NCBI GenBank assembly: GCA_030704615.1
Contig: CM060734.1
Coordinates: 48,436,042 to 48,500,041, forward strand
Direction of reading: 5' to 3'
From: Takakia lepidozioides
Taxonomy: Eukaryota; Streptophyta; Takakiopsida; Takakiales; Takakiaceae
DNA: 64,000 nucleotides
Part shown: one piece after another, positions 11,271 to 20,850 of the stretch
Layout: every line of letters begins with the position of its first letter
Position numbering within the stretch: position 1 is the first letter of the stretch
The notes under the pieces: generated by a model
What the model was told of the DNA's origin: nothing
Databases searched by the model: none
Seen by the model: the letters and a program-made list of their open reading frames with translations, nothing else
Made by a program: the position numbers and the translations under genes

Positions 11271-12530
11271 TGCATCCAGCAGGTAAGTGCAATCCCGGAT
11301 GGATGGAAATTCGGCGCCGAATGGAATTCCGGCGCCGAATTTCCATCCAGCACGTAAGTGGAATCCCGGATGGATCGAAATCCGGCGCCGCATTTCCATC
11401 CTGCAGGTAATTCGAATCCCCGATGGATGGAAATCCGGCGCCGAATTTCCATCCTGCAGGTAATTCGAATCCCGGATGGATGGAAATTCGGCGCCGAATT
11501 TCCATCCAGCAGGTAAGTGGAATCCCGGATGGATGGAAATCCGGCGCCAAATTTTCCATCCAGCAGGTAAGTCGGATCGCTGGCGTTGGATATTCGGCGC
11601 CGAATTCCATTCACCAGGTATTTCATCGCTCAGAATTACCTTCCTGCAGGTAATTCTGATCGATGAAGGTAGGAAGGTAATTCCTCGCTCAGAATTACCT
11701 GCAGGAAGGTAATTCTGAGCGATGAAATACCTGGTGAATGGAAATTCGGCGCCGAATATCCATACGCCAGCGATCCGACTTACCTGCTGGATGGAAATTC
11801 GGCGCCGGATTTCCATCCATCCAGGATTCGAATTACCTGCAGGATGGAAATTAGGCGCCGGATTTCCATCCATCCGGGATTCGAATTACCTGCAGGATGG
11901 AAATTCGGCGCCGGATTTCCATCCATCCGGGATTCGAATTACCTGCTGGATGGAAATTCGGCGCCGGATTTCCATCCATCCGGGATTCCACTTACCTGCT
12001 GGATGGAAATTCGGCGCCGGATCTCCATCCATCCGCTCTCTGCCCAACCTTGCGGATGGAAATCCGGCGCCGGATTTCCATCCATCCGCCTGCGAATTAC
12101 CTGCGTGAGGGAAATTTGGCGCGCCGCCCTACCTGCGCGGATGGAAATCTGGCGCCGGATTTCCATCCATCCGCTTCTGAATTACTTGCGTGAGGGAAAT
12201 TTCCAGCACCGCCCTACCTGCGCGGATGGAAATCCAGTGCCGGATTTCCATCCATCCGCTTCTGAATTACCTGCGTGAGGGGAATTTGGCGCGCCGCCCT
12301 ACCTGCGCGGATGGAAATCCGGCGCCGAATTTCCATCCATCCGCTTCTGTATTACCTGCGTGAGGGAAATTTCCAGCGCCGCCCTACCTTGCTGGATGGA
12401 AATTCGGCGCTGAATTTCCATCCTGCTGCGCTCCGAATTACCTGCCGGATGGAAATCCGGCGTCGGAATTCCATCGTGCAGCGCTCCGAATTACCTCTAC
12501 GTTGGAAATTCCGGGCCTCTTTACGTTGAT
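11271..12530. repeat. Large nested palindrome made of about 53-bp palindromic units
   Basis: Units of about 53 bp, each with a palindrome of arm GGATGGAAATTCGGC, are arranged as mirror-image arms about a centre near 11674. GCTCAGAATTACCTTCCTGC at 11628-11647 is the exact reverse complement of 11701-11720. Similarity continues outwards through GGTATTTCATCGC and the CAGCGATCCGACTTACCTG segments to at least 11330 and 12018. Right of 12020 the units change to a TTACCTGCGTGAGGGAAATTT variant. Confidence 0.9.
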
Positions 12531-13211
12531 TTTCATCCGACATGGAGGGCTTCATCCGACATTTAATTGCACAGTTGGGCAATAAATGTCCACCGCCGTC
12601 GGTTTTCATTCGGGCTGGCGACACATGGCTTCCTGGATACGTACCCTAAATCTCATGCTAATCTTGGCTTAACATGCTATTCGAGGCATGTACCCCAAAA
12701 ACAGAGATCTTTTTGGCTGGGACTTATGCCGCCTGAAGGGCGTGGCTCTCCTGAGAGAGACCTCACATCCAGACCGCGGCGGAAGTTGAAAGCTCTGTAC
12801 TACGGACGACGGCCAATCTCTCGCATGGCCAAACTGAAGCTCCAGCAAGAGATTCCAGTGTCTTGCTCACAACCCGCGCCAACTGAAGCCGAGTACTCTC
12901 AGGCAAGCCACTTCTGCTTTCGGTTTGTTCGATTTTTTTTTTGCTTTCGCTTTGTTACCTCGCTTTGTTTTTGCATCTTCATCCTGGCTTCGCTGGATGA
13001 GTGAACTTTAGATAATTGAGTGAACCTTAGATTGTTTGCAATGCGTGTGCAAATCCGGCAGCTCTGGAGAAGGCTGCTTGTGCATGTCATTCTCAGGCAA
13101 TGGTTGCATTTGTTTTCATTGTTGTTGCATGGCTCTCCATACTTCCTAAACTTGTTATGTTTTCATTTTTGCTACACAATTGTTGCTATGGTGGTTGCGC
13201 TGCTCGTTGCG
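12531..13211. other. Region between palindromes and ParB-methyltransferase gene
   Basis: No domain is recognised. Its position suggests the promoter and 5' leader of the plus-strand gene, but no convincing TATA box is seen. Confidence 0.35.
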
Positions 13212-14259
13212 ATGCTGGTTTTTGCACCGATGTTGGTTTTCACGATTTTTGTCGACGACGAGCCCGGCACGCTGGTGGTATCATCGACAGCTCCAACTCA
13301 TCCCATGTTTGAATCGCCCAACTTGGGGCGAGAGGGCAAACTTAAACCTTTTGTTGGTGGACGGGAGGACTTGCAACGAGAGTACGACAGAATAGGCATT
13401 GGGGAGGTTGGTGCAGGCGGCATGGCAGGTGAAGGGCGTGAGGACATGAGGACAGCAGATCCGGCAATGGAGGTTGTTCATGCACATGCAGTAGGGCCCG
13501 CCCACGCAAAGAAAAAGAAGAAAGCTAAGCACATGCAATCCCCGGCGAGAGAGCCGTCACGGGCTGCGGAGGGGGAGTGAGCAGTGCGCGCGAGGGTGTC
13601 AGTTCGCCTCAATCAAAGGTGGTTGTCCTGGAGGGCTCCCCTGCTGCTAGCCCTAGTAAGAAACAGAAAGCCCGTGAGAGGGCAAAAGAGAGGGCAAAAG
13701 AACAGACGAGACAGAATGCTAGCCAGGAGGAAAGAGAAAAGGCAGCTGAAGAGGCCAGGGGTGCCCAAATGACAGATGCCAATGTAAGCGAGGGACGCAC
13801 AGAGATGGTGGATCCCTCCAAGACACCACAGAGAGGCAGTAACACACCGGTTAGACCATCGCGGGCAAGAGCAGCCCCTGCAATTACCCATACGGTGGAG
13901 AGTGGAGGAGAGGAAAGAACACCAGAAAGAGCACGGATTGTGCAAGTTCGAGGTGAAGCCAGGGAGAGGGTAGTAGAGACGGGGAGAGTACTGGAGGTGG
14001 TTTCGCAGGTGGCTGACCCTGTTGAGGAGGACGACAGGGAGCTTTCTGACCAGGATGACATCCTCCCGGACATCCCCAGGCCCCAAACCCGGAGCATACA
14101 GGCTGGATTTGGCGGTCCTGGTGGGCTGCCGGAAAACCCCTCTGCAGCAGACGTCATGTCTGAGGCGGATATGAAGTTGGCCGCTGCCAAGATGTTGGAG
14201 GCAACCCACAGCAACATTGGCAGGGTGCTGGGGGGCATGGTGTACCCGGCCAAGCTTTG
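13212..14259 (+). CDS. N-terminal low-complexity part of the ParB-methyltransferase gene
   Basis: ATG 13212 opens a frame with a hydrophobic start (LVFAPMLVFTIFVDDEP), then charged sequence up to a stop at 13578. A second frame carries on to 14259 and is rich in K/E/R/A (KARERAKERAKEQTRQ), probably coiled coil, ending in SEADMKLAAAKMLEATHSNI. A GTGAGC at 13577 could be a splice donor, or the frame change is a lesion. No domain is recognised. The following exon, starting at 14291, holds the ParB-like domain. Confidence 0.5.
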
Positions 14260-14290
14260 AATTCCCCTTTGCCGCTTGGTGTCATTGCAG

Positions 14291-15950
14291 GTGGTGAGAC
14301 CTGCCCTCCCAGGCGATATCGACAAGCTGAAATTCTCTTTCCGGGATGGATATCGAATGGGGTCTGCCGCGTTTTACGTTTCCATTGAGAACGACCACGG
14401 AGCTTCCCGTGCCCACACTTCTGATGAGGTGGACAAATGGGGTCCCCATTGGCAAACGCGAAATGAGGAGTTCGAGAGATCGATTGCTAGTGATCCTCTT
14501 TTCCAGCACTTGTCCGGTAAGATGTTCTACGTGTGGGACGGCAATCATCGCCTCCTGGCATGGATGGAGCACATTGCCCAAGCCCACCCCAACGACCTCG
14601 ATTGGCATTTTGCCGTGGATTGTGTTGTGCTGAAGGTTGCAGGGCCCAAAGATCGCAGTCTTCTCAAAGCTGCAATGGCCGACATCAACTCGTAAGCTAC
14701 AACCCCTCTCGCTTTTGGACTTTGAATTTGGAAGTCATTTCATTGCGAATCCTCATATATGATGGAAATTCCCATTTCAGTATTGTTTGATGCAAATGTG
14801 GCACTGCAGGGTGACTGAGAATGCCTTCATTGCCACCAACTTGTCCCATATGCTCTTCCGAGTGAAGGATGTCGGGAAGTAGGGGGTGCAAGAGTTTGCC
14901 AATTCCCTCAGTGCCGACCTCCTGCGCAAGTCGGAGGCAAAGGCAGACAGAACCTGGTATAGGCTGAGCGTCGACGCCATGGTGGACTACATATTTCGGG
15001 TAAAGCTCCTGACAGTTTTGTTGAGCTAATCTGTCTCTCCTCCCCCAATAGAAGAAAAGGTCTTCGCCGTGATTTCTAATCTCCTCCCCCAATAGAAGAA
15101 ATTGTGTTGAGCAGGATCTCTAATCTTATGTGCGCATTCTTGACAGACGAAAATACAGCAGGATTTGGCACATGCGCGGAGGTTCTACATGGAGTCAGAG
15201 GAGTCGAATCCAACCCTCCCAGAACTTGAATCGTATGTCAAAGCTACGGAGGTGAGGGCCCGCATAAAGTACAAGTCGCGGATGGTAAAGTACGTGGCCA
15301 TAGCTGATCCCGCCCTTGGTGCCGACTTTCTGGTGGAGGTGGGGAAGCACTACTCTCGCGCTCTGAAGCCCACGATGACATTGGAGAAGCTCCATCGTCT
15401 AGCCACATCCTGTGTGGATGCAACAGAAAAGGTGATACATTCTTAACCAAATTGTGGTGGCAACAACCCCTTTGTGGTGTTTGGCGCTTACGAATATGCT
15501 GGGTGGTTGGACAGACCCGGTGGCTCCAAATCTGGAATGGTTCCCAAAGTACCAGGGACATGTGGAGCTTCCCCAAACCGGACAAACTCTCTGACCCCAC
15601 ATTCGACATGTGGATGAACCGCATGACATGGTGGTTTCAGGTACTTCCCCACGCTTCGTTTGGGGCTTCTACTCTAGTAGGGGGTGGATTCATTGTATTT
15701 TTTGAGGAAAACGATCTGATGGAGAATCTCCACAGGTGACGACGAATGCGCAAGAGCAGCTGGACACACAAGCACATCAGTTCAAGATGGAGATATCTCC
15801 TGCAGCAGAGAGCCTACGTGACTATGTGACGAGGTACTTTCTGCTCTACAAAACCAACCTATTCTTTCGGGAGATAGCAGATGCTCGGCGGAGCCACGAG
15901 TTCACAGACCAGCCGAACGCGGACAAAGCAGCAATGCGCCTTCTGTACAG
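14291..15950 (+). CDS. ParB/sulfiredoxin-like domain exons of transposon gene
   Basis: Exon 14291-14691 follows GTCATTGCAG and ends at GTAAGC. It contains a conserved ParB-fold signature, MFYVWDGNHRLLAWMEHI (the DGHHR-like loop), after a VVRPALPGDIDKL start. Further exons with clean borders are 14810-14999, 15147-15431, an exon ending at 15640, and 15736-15950. They encode mostly helical sequence (for example LPELESYVKATEVRARIKYK). A TAG at 14880 interrupts one exon, and frame changes affect the exon near 15450-15640. In phage and bacterial proteins this domain binds or cuts DNA and is often fused to methylases. Here the function is inferred only. Confidence 0.7.
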
Positions 15951-16027
15951 GTACATACGCGCTGTCTTTCTTTCAAGTCCTTGCATTTCAGGATGTTAGA
16001 GGCCTCATGTGGTGTTAGGGAAAATGG

Positions 16028-16720
16028 CGCGGAATTTCCAGTCAGGGCTCCGAAAATGGCCAAGTCCCGGCGCCGTTTTCCAGTTCCAGGCCCTATTGCC
16101 GTTCAGGGACTTGGCCATTTTCGGGCTAAGTCCCTAGGGTGGCTGGCCCCGAACTGGAAATTCGGCGCCATTTTCCAGTTCTAGGCCCTATTGCCGTTCA
16201 GGGAATTAGCCATTTTCGGGCTAAGTCCCTAGGGTGGCTGGCCCCGAACTGGAAATTCGGCGCCATTTTCCAGTTCTAGGCCCTATTGCCGTTCAGGGAC
16301 TTAGCCATTTTCGGGCTAAGTCCCTAGGGTGGCTGGCCCCGAACTGGAAATTCGGCGCCATTTTCCAGTTCTAGGCCCTATTGCCGTTCAGGGACTTAGC
16401 CATTTTCGGGCTAAGTCCCTAGGGTGGCTGGCCCGAAACTGGAAATTCGGCGCCATTTTCCAGTTCTAGGCCCTATTGCCGTTCAGGGACTTAGCCATTT
16501 TCGGGCTAAGTCCCTAGGGTGGCTGGACCGGAACTGGAAATTCGGCGCCATTTTTCTAGTTCTAGGCCCTATTGCGGTTCTGGGACTTAGCCATCTTCGG
16601 GCCAAACCGGGGAAAATGGCGCCGAATTTCCAGTTCAGGGCTCCCAAGATGGCTAAGTCCCTAGGGTGGCAGTCACCGAAAACCGAAATTCGGCGCCATT
16701 TTTCCATTTCTAGGCCCACT
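16028..16720. repeat. 95-bp tandem array with palindromes inside an intron
   Basis: CGGGCTAAG recurs at 16122, 16217, 16312, 16407 and 16502 (period exactly 95), then at about 16598. Each unit holds GGAAATTCGGCGCCATTTTC and TTCAGGGACTTAGCC. The array sits between the donor after 15950 and the acceptor before 16792, so it is intronic. It shares its words with the left array at 4930-5290. Confidence 0.95.
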
Positions 16721-16791
16721 CACATCCGCCCCAACCTGGGAAAATCGGAATATGCATTTCAGGGACCTCATTGTGTTTTTCATGAATGCAG

Positions 16792-18556
16792 GTACTGCAA
16801 GTTCATCCTTTTGGAGAAAGGTCATCTGTCTTTCGAGCCACCATTCTTCCTGGCATGGAGGAACCCTGGGGCTGACTCCATGTACACTGACGATATTGTG
16901 AAGGAGTGGCATCTGGAACATTTGCGTGATTGCCCTTGGTATGTGGACCTTCCGCCCGGCTCGCTCGACCCATCCGAGTTTCAATTGAAGCTGGATGCTG
17001 AATTCCGACGAAACCGGGCTCCGCTGCCTCCGTTGGGTGCAAAAGAGGCAAAAGCGCTTGCGAACTCCAGGAAAGCGGCAGAGCTTGCTCAGGCAGGAAT
17101 TCAGGAGAAATTGCATGAGAAGAGTAAAGGCCAAAGGAAAAGGACAAGGAAACATGTGAGTGCAGTAACACCCAAAAAGAAGAAAACCATCGGGGCATCG
17201 GAGGAGGCGTAGGAAGGGACCCAAGAGAGTGACTCGGACGACGACTTTGTTCAAGGTCCTGCGACTGCTGTTGCTCCTACCCAGTCACCGGTCGTCCGGG
17301 TTCCCAAGTCAGTTCGGAGTGGGACTGGCTCTGCCAAGAAGTTGGCATTTGAGGGCGAGCCTACACAGCGGTATTCGGCGGTGACGTTTACGCACAAGCC
17401 AAAGCTAGAACCTCCAACCATCATCCAATGCGTCAATGAGAGCTTCTTTGACGCTCTCGCTGCCAGGTCGAAGAAGGTGGCACACAACAAGTCTCTGGCG
17501 GAGCAGAAGGGGAAAGCCAAGAAGAGGGCTGGCGGTACAGAGCCTAAAGACACCCCTGGTTTTGAAGCCATGATGGAATTCTTCACGGCTGTGAGCACGA
17601 ATTGCAAGAGCACTCGGGGGGGGGGGGTTGAGGTGGAGAGAGCTTGCGACATGATTCTCCTCGATATTCCAGATGGGGAGCTGCTGGAGGGCCTGGATGG
17701 TGTGCCCACCTGGAACAGGTTTACTGAGGACTACTGGAAAGCCGAGTTTGTGCTGGCGGGGATGCTTCTGGATGACGGTGGATGTGTGGTTGTCCTTGCC
17801 ACGAGAGGGAAGACCACAGAGAATGCGGTGGCAAGTTGGACACCGAAAAGTGTCACCCCGGTCCTCCTCAGAAAATGGTTCTGCATCAGTACGCAGGGGT
17901 TGCGAACAGAGGGCCAAAGTGTAAGTTATCAATCTATTGCATTCACTTCATATTGTGGTGTATGTTAAGTAGACCATGGAGTTGATCCCTTCTTTGTTGG
18001 ATGTGCAGACATTGGTGTTTGAGGCATATTGCTTTGTGAAGAGAGGGTCTACGTTCAAATTCCGCAACGACGGTCGTCTTGTTGATGCCGCTGTGGACCC
18101 TGTAACCTATGATGTCCTCTACAACTATGTGCCCCACTCTAGTATGCCGAAGGACACAAAGACAGGCAAACCGTGGCGGTACAGCCGGACCCGGAGCCCT
18201 GCTTTCATCCAAACCCTCATGGAGACGTGCTCGGATGTCCAAGGGCGGATTCTGGACCTCACATGCGGCACGGGTAAGCCTTCACGTGCTCAGTTTGTCC
18301 CCTGGCCCGATTGCAATTGCATGCCGCAAGCTATTAACCGCCCGCTTTGTTCCTCAGGTGCTTCAATGTGGGCAGGGACGTTGTCCGACAGGCATGTGTT
18401 CGCCTTCGAGCCAGATACTGCCCTCCACAACTCCGAACTTGCAGCGGCTGAACGTCTGCCGAAAGAGGAAGAGGCATCCTCGGAGGATGAGGAAAAATCC
18501 GAGAAGGAGCAGGGGGAGGAAGTTGGGATCGAGGCCGAGGAGCCCCCGGTTTACGA
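16792..18556 (+). CDS. Circularly permuted beta-class-like DNA methyltransferase domain of the ParB fusion
   Basis: Exon 16792-17930 (acceptor GAATGCAG, donor GTAAGT), exon 18009-18273, exon 18358-18556. A basic linker precedes DMILLDIPDG (about 17648-17677), at the place of the catalytic motif IV. GKPWRYSRTRSPAFIQTLME and then RILDLTCGTG with GASMWAG and RHVFAFEPD (about 18170-18420) follow, at the place of motifs X, I and II. Motif IV before motif I is the order of beta-class N4/N6 methylases. DIPD replaces the usual (D/S/N)PP(Y/F), so activity is doubtful. A TAG at 17210 breaks the first exon. The C-terminus is acidic. Confidence 0.7.
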
Positions 18557-18685
18557 GTGAGTGGTGGCATTGTAAGTTGCCTCCAGATTTCATGAGGCAC
18601 CTCCCTCCGCTCTCTTATTTCATTGAAAACCCTTTGTGGTTGTGCTGGTATTGACATTCTTGAAGTGGATTTGTTCTTACTGTAG

Positions 18686-19145
18686 GATGCCAAGTACTGC
18701 CAGAGGGACGTCTACACCGGAGTTCATGGGCAGGAGGAACGTGTCTTTTTTTGCCAGGGGGGATTTCATGCCTAGTCCAGAAAGGGAATACATCCTTCCT
18801 ACTTATGCTGCCCGGCTTGCTTCGGTGTCCATTAGGAGGTGTTCCGAACGTAGTCATGTACAGCAGATTTTAGACGAGGCAAGCCTCAAGAAAATGAAGA
18901 TGAGGGAGGAGGCAGCAGCTATTAGAGCCCGTCGGGCTCGTAGATTTGTCTTGGATTCTGCTGAGGAAAGTGGGGGAGAAGACGCAGAAGATTCCCAGGA
19001 GGTGAGGTGGACAGTCCCCCAAGGAGAGGACGGGATTTTTGAGAGGCATAGTGGAACTGATGCATCATAGAGCTCGGAGGACGAGGGGGATGAGGGGGAT
19101 GAGGAAGAAGGTGGGGCAAGTTCCTCGGAGGGTGTAGGAGAGTAG
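18686..19145 (+). CDS. Acidic C-terminal exon of the ParB-methyltransferase gene
   Basis: It begins after TTACTGTAG. The frame runs through LPTYAARLASVSIRRCSERS and a charged helix to a TAG at 19068, then continues as an acidic tail rich in E, D, G and S to a second stop at about 19143. Whether it is joined to the methyltransferase exon in this frame is inferred from the splice borders. Confidence 0.5.
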
Positions 19146-19208
19146 TGCCCATTCCGGCTATGACAGTTAGAACACACTTGTATAGACGTGGCTTGCCACA
19201 AAATTTGC

Positions 19209-19214
19209 AATAAA
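19209..19214 (+). terminator. Polyadenylation signal AATAAA
   Basis: AATAAA lies about 65 bases after the last stop of the ParB-methyltransferase gene and about 150 bases inside the transposon end. Confidence 0.6.
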
Positions 19215-19310
19215 ATGTTGCATTTCAAGTCCACTGGTGCCACATTCCAACTTCACATGACCCTATTTCCGTGCCTCCTAACCCTATTTCCGTGGACTCA
19301 CAATGGTCTG

Positions 19311-19366
19311 CTCATGCTTTTTTTTTTTCCGCTCATGCTCATGTCGCTCATGAAATAGCAGCCCCC
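19311..19366. repeat. Right terminal inverted repeat of the large MULE
   Basis: GCTCATG repeats run into GCTCATGAAATAGCA and a terminal GCCCCC. This is the counterpart of 5490-5537, sharing TGCTATTTCATGAGC when read inwards. Confidence 0.85.
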
Positions 19367-19375
19367 CCAAACTGT
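19367..19375. repeat. Target site duplication of the MULE, copy 2
   Basis: CCAAACTGT is identical (inverted) to 5538-5546. It overlaps the last three bases of the gypsy LTR and the first bases after it. Confidence 0.85.
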
Positions 19376-19684
19376 CAAGGACGAGAACATGACTGAACAC
19401 AAACATGAGATCAGACTAGAGGTACAAGACTAGACAAAAAATCAACGTCGGCGTGGCCGAATGCATGGTGGGTAAACATGAATCAAGAACGATCTTTATA
19501 ACAATGGACAAAAGTACAAGATACTGGAACTCGACTCGAATACTGGAATGCTGGAAACTGGACTGGGTACCAGATACTGGAAACTGGACTGGAGTACTGG
19601 AAGCTCGACTAGAGTATTGGCACTGGGAACAAGAGTAGCTTGAACTTGTGCTGGCGAGACTGAAGAGTGTCCAGTCTCACCTCC

Positions 19685-19692
19685 TATATATA
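19685..19692 (-). promoter_or_regulatory. TATA box of the gypsy LTR
   Basis: TATATATA lies 27 bases upstream of CTTCAGTCTCGCCA (19665-19652), the usual distance from a TATA box to a start site. Transcription would begin at or next to the sequence complementary to the PBS. Confidence 0.6.
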
Positions 19693-19737
19693 CTGGCTAC
19701 TTGGAGGTTCCCTAAGAGGCTTCCCCAAATGAGGTTT

Positions 19738-19935
19738 CTTGATGGAGAAGTTTCCAAGGTTAAACAAAGGTTTCTTGATGGAGAAGTTTCCTAAAACAAA
19801 GGAGGTATCTTGATGGAGAAGTTTCCTTAAACAAAGGGGGTATCTTGATGGAGAAGTTTCCTAAAACAAAGGAGGTATCTTGATGGAGAAGTTTCCTTAA
19901 ACAAAGGGGGTATCTTGATGGAGAAGTTTCCTCGA
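19738..19935. repeat. 35-bp tandem repeat in LTR U3
   Basis: CTTGATGGAGAAGTTTCCT recurs with GATGG at 19741, 19777, 19812, 19847, 19882 and 19917. These are six near-identical copies upstream of the TATA box, as enhancer repeats in LTRs often are. Confidence 0.9.
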
Positions 19936-20179
19936 AAAGAAGCTTCTTGAGCAGTTTCCCAAGTTACTCTCGGTAATTGGGTAAACTCCTGATAACTTGA
20001 TAACTAATAGTAACTTATGGTAAATCATGGTAGATCACGGTAACTTTTGATAACATGATAACTTGGTAACTTCTAGTATTTACTCCTGGTAAGTTCCTCT
20101 GGGCTATGTCCGTGACAACACATGCCACAACGACGGGTCAACGGGGAGACGAATGCGCTGCAGACGAGGCAGCGCAACT

Positions 20180-20300
20180 TGGCGCTCACGCCACGTCAGC
20201 GTGGGTGCAGGCTCACGCCATGTCAGCTGGTGTGAGCGTACGCTCACGCCACGTCACTCCTGCGTGAGCGTACGCTCGCGCGCTCACGCCATTGCGTCGT
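20180..20300. repeat. GC-rich cluster of GCTCACGCCACGTCA copies with a perfect palindrome
   Basis: CTCACGCCACGTCA-type words occur about four times. GTGAGCGTACGCTCAC at 20232-20247 is a perfect 16-base palindrome, with a near copy after 20262. It adjoins the outer edge of the gypsy LTR. No element boundary could be fixed. Confidence 0.75.
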
Positions 20301-20534
20301 TGCAGTTGACTAGAGGTCTGGATGCCCAACATGCTCGTTCACCCTGCCTCTTGTAAAGTAATCCAAGGTGCCCCCATTCGGCGTCAAATGTGGAGAAAAG
20401 GGCAGCCCCCTATTCCTCAGAGCATCTGCGTACTGTGCCCAACAAGACCCCCCACAATTTGTGCCCTTCAACCATTAAGTCAAAGAAAATATTGGCCATT
20501 GCTCCTTTAACACAAATGGGTTTGTTATCAAAGA

Positions 20535-20850
20535 CTAAAGCACATCGAGCCTTCCAGATGTGGCACAGCCCCAGACCTCGAAGCGCATGCCAAACTTGAC
20601 AAGACTGCCAGGGAACAAAGCGGAGATATTAAGTAACATAATAAGAGGATCCCTGCAATCATAAATCTGCCAGTTCCTGTACAAGGTATGAACCTTGGAC
20701 CAAATTGAGGCCGCAAAGGGACAAGTCAAGAAGCAGTGCTGAAAGGTTTCAATTTGCCCCAAAGAACAAGACCTGCACACATTGTTAGGACCGGGCTGAG
20801 AAAAGGATAAAGGAAGAATCTTGTTGCATAGCTCAGGATCACATCTGGTA
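20535..20850 (-). pseudogene. LINE reverse transcriptase zinc-binding (zf-RVT) fragment
   Basis: On minus the frame reads PGPNNVCRSCSLGQIETFQH then CFLTCPFAASIWSKV, the C.C...H....C pattern of the zinc-binding region at the end of plant L1-like LINE polymerases. It abuts a PPR frame at about 20850 without an intervening stop, so the LINE 3' end replaced the end of the PPR gene. Confidence 0.75.

Larger units (their letters stand above)
19373..20117 (-). mobile_element. 5' LTR of the gypsy element
   Basis: On minus it starts TGTCACGGACATAGCCC at 20117 and ends CCTTGACA at 19373, so the ends are TGTCA...TGACA. A TATATATA box lies at 19692-19685. The U3 part holds six copies of a 35-bp repeat. 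Its PBS, gag and pol are at 5544-7888, separated by the MULE insertion and an inversion. About 745 bp long. Confidence 0.75.

Noticed and set aside
10559-12530. CRISPR-like array
   Set aside because: Repeats are palindromic and adjoin without unique spacers, and the genome is eukaryotic.
10580-12620. Many long open frames (NSAPNFHPSGI-type repeats) on both strands
   Set aside because: They are the palindromic DNA repeat read in all frames; both strands give the same peptide because the unit is palindromic.
13609-14325. Long minus-strand frame opposite the ParB gene N-terminus
   Set aside because: Serine/threonine-rich shadow of the charged plus-strand exon, with no domain.
16424-16790. Coding extension of exon 16792 upstream into the 95-bp array
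   Set aside because: The frame is open only because of the repeat. A good acceptor precedes 16792.
5490-19366. The two GCTCATG-rich blocks as LTR-like direct repeats
   Set aside because: Their present direct orientation is explained by the inversion. Flanking 9-bp duplications and the transposase type fit inverted MULE ends better.
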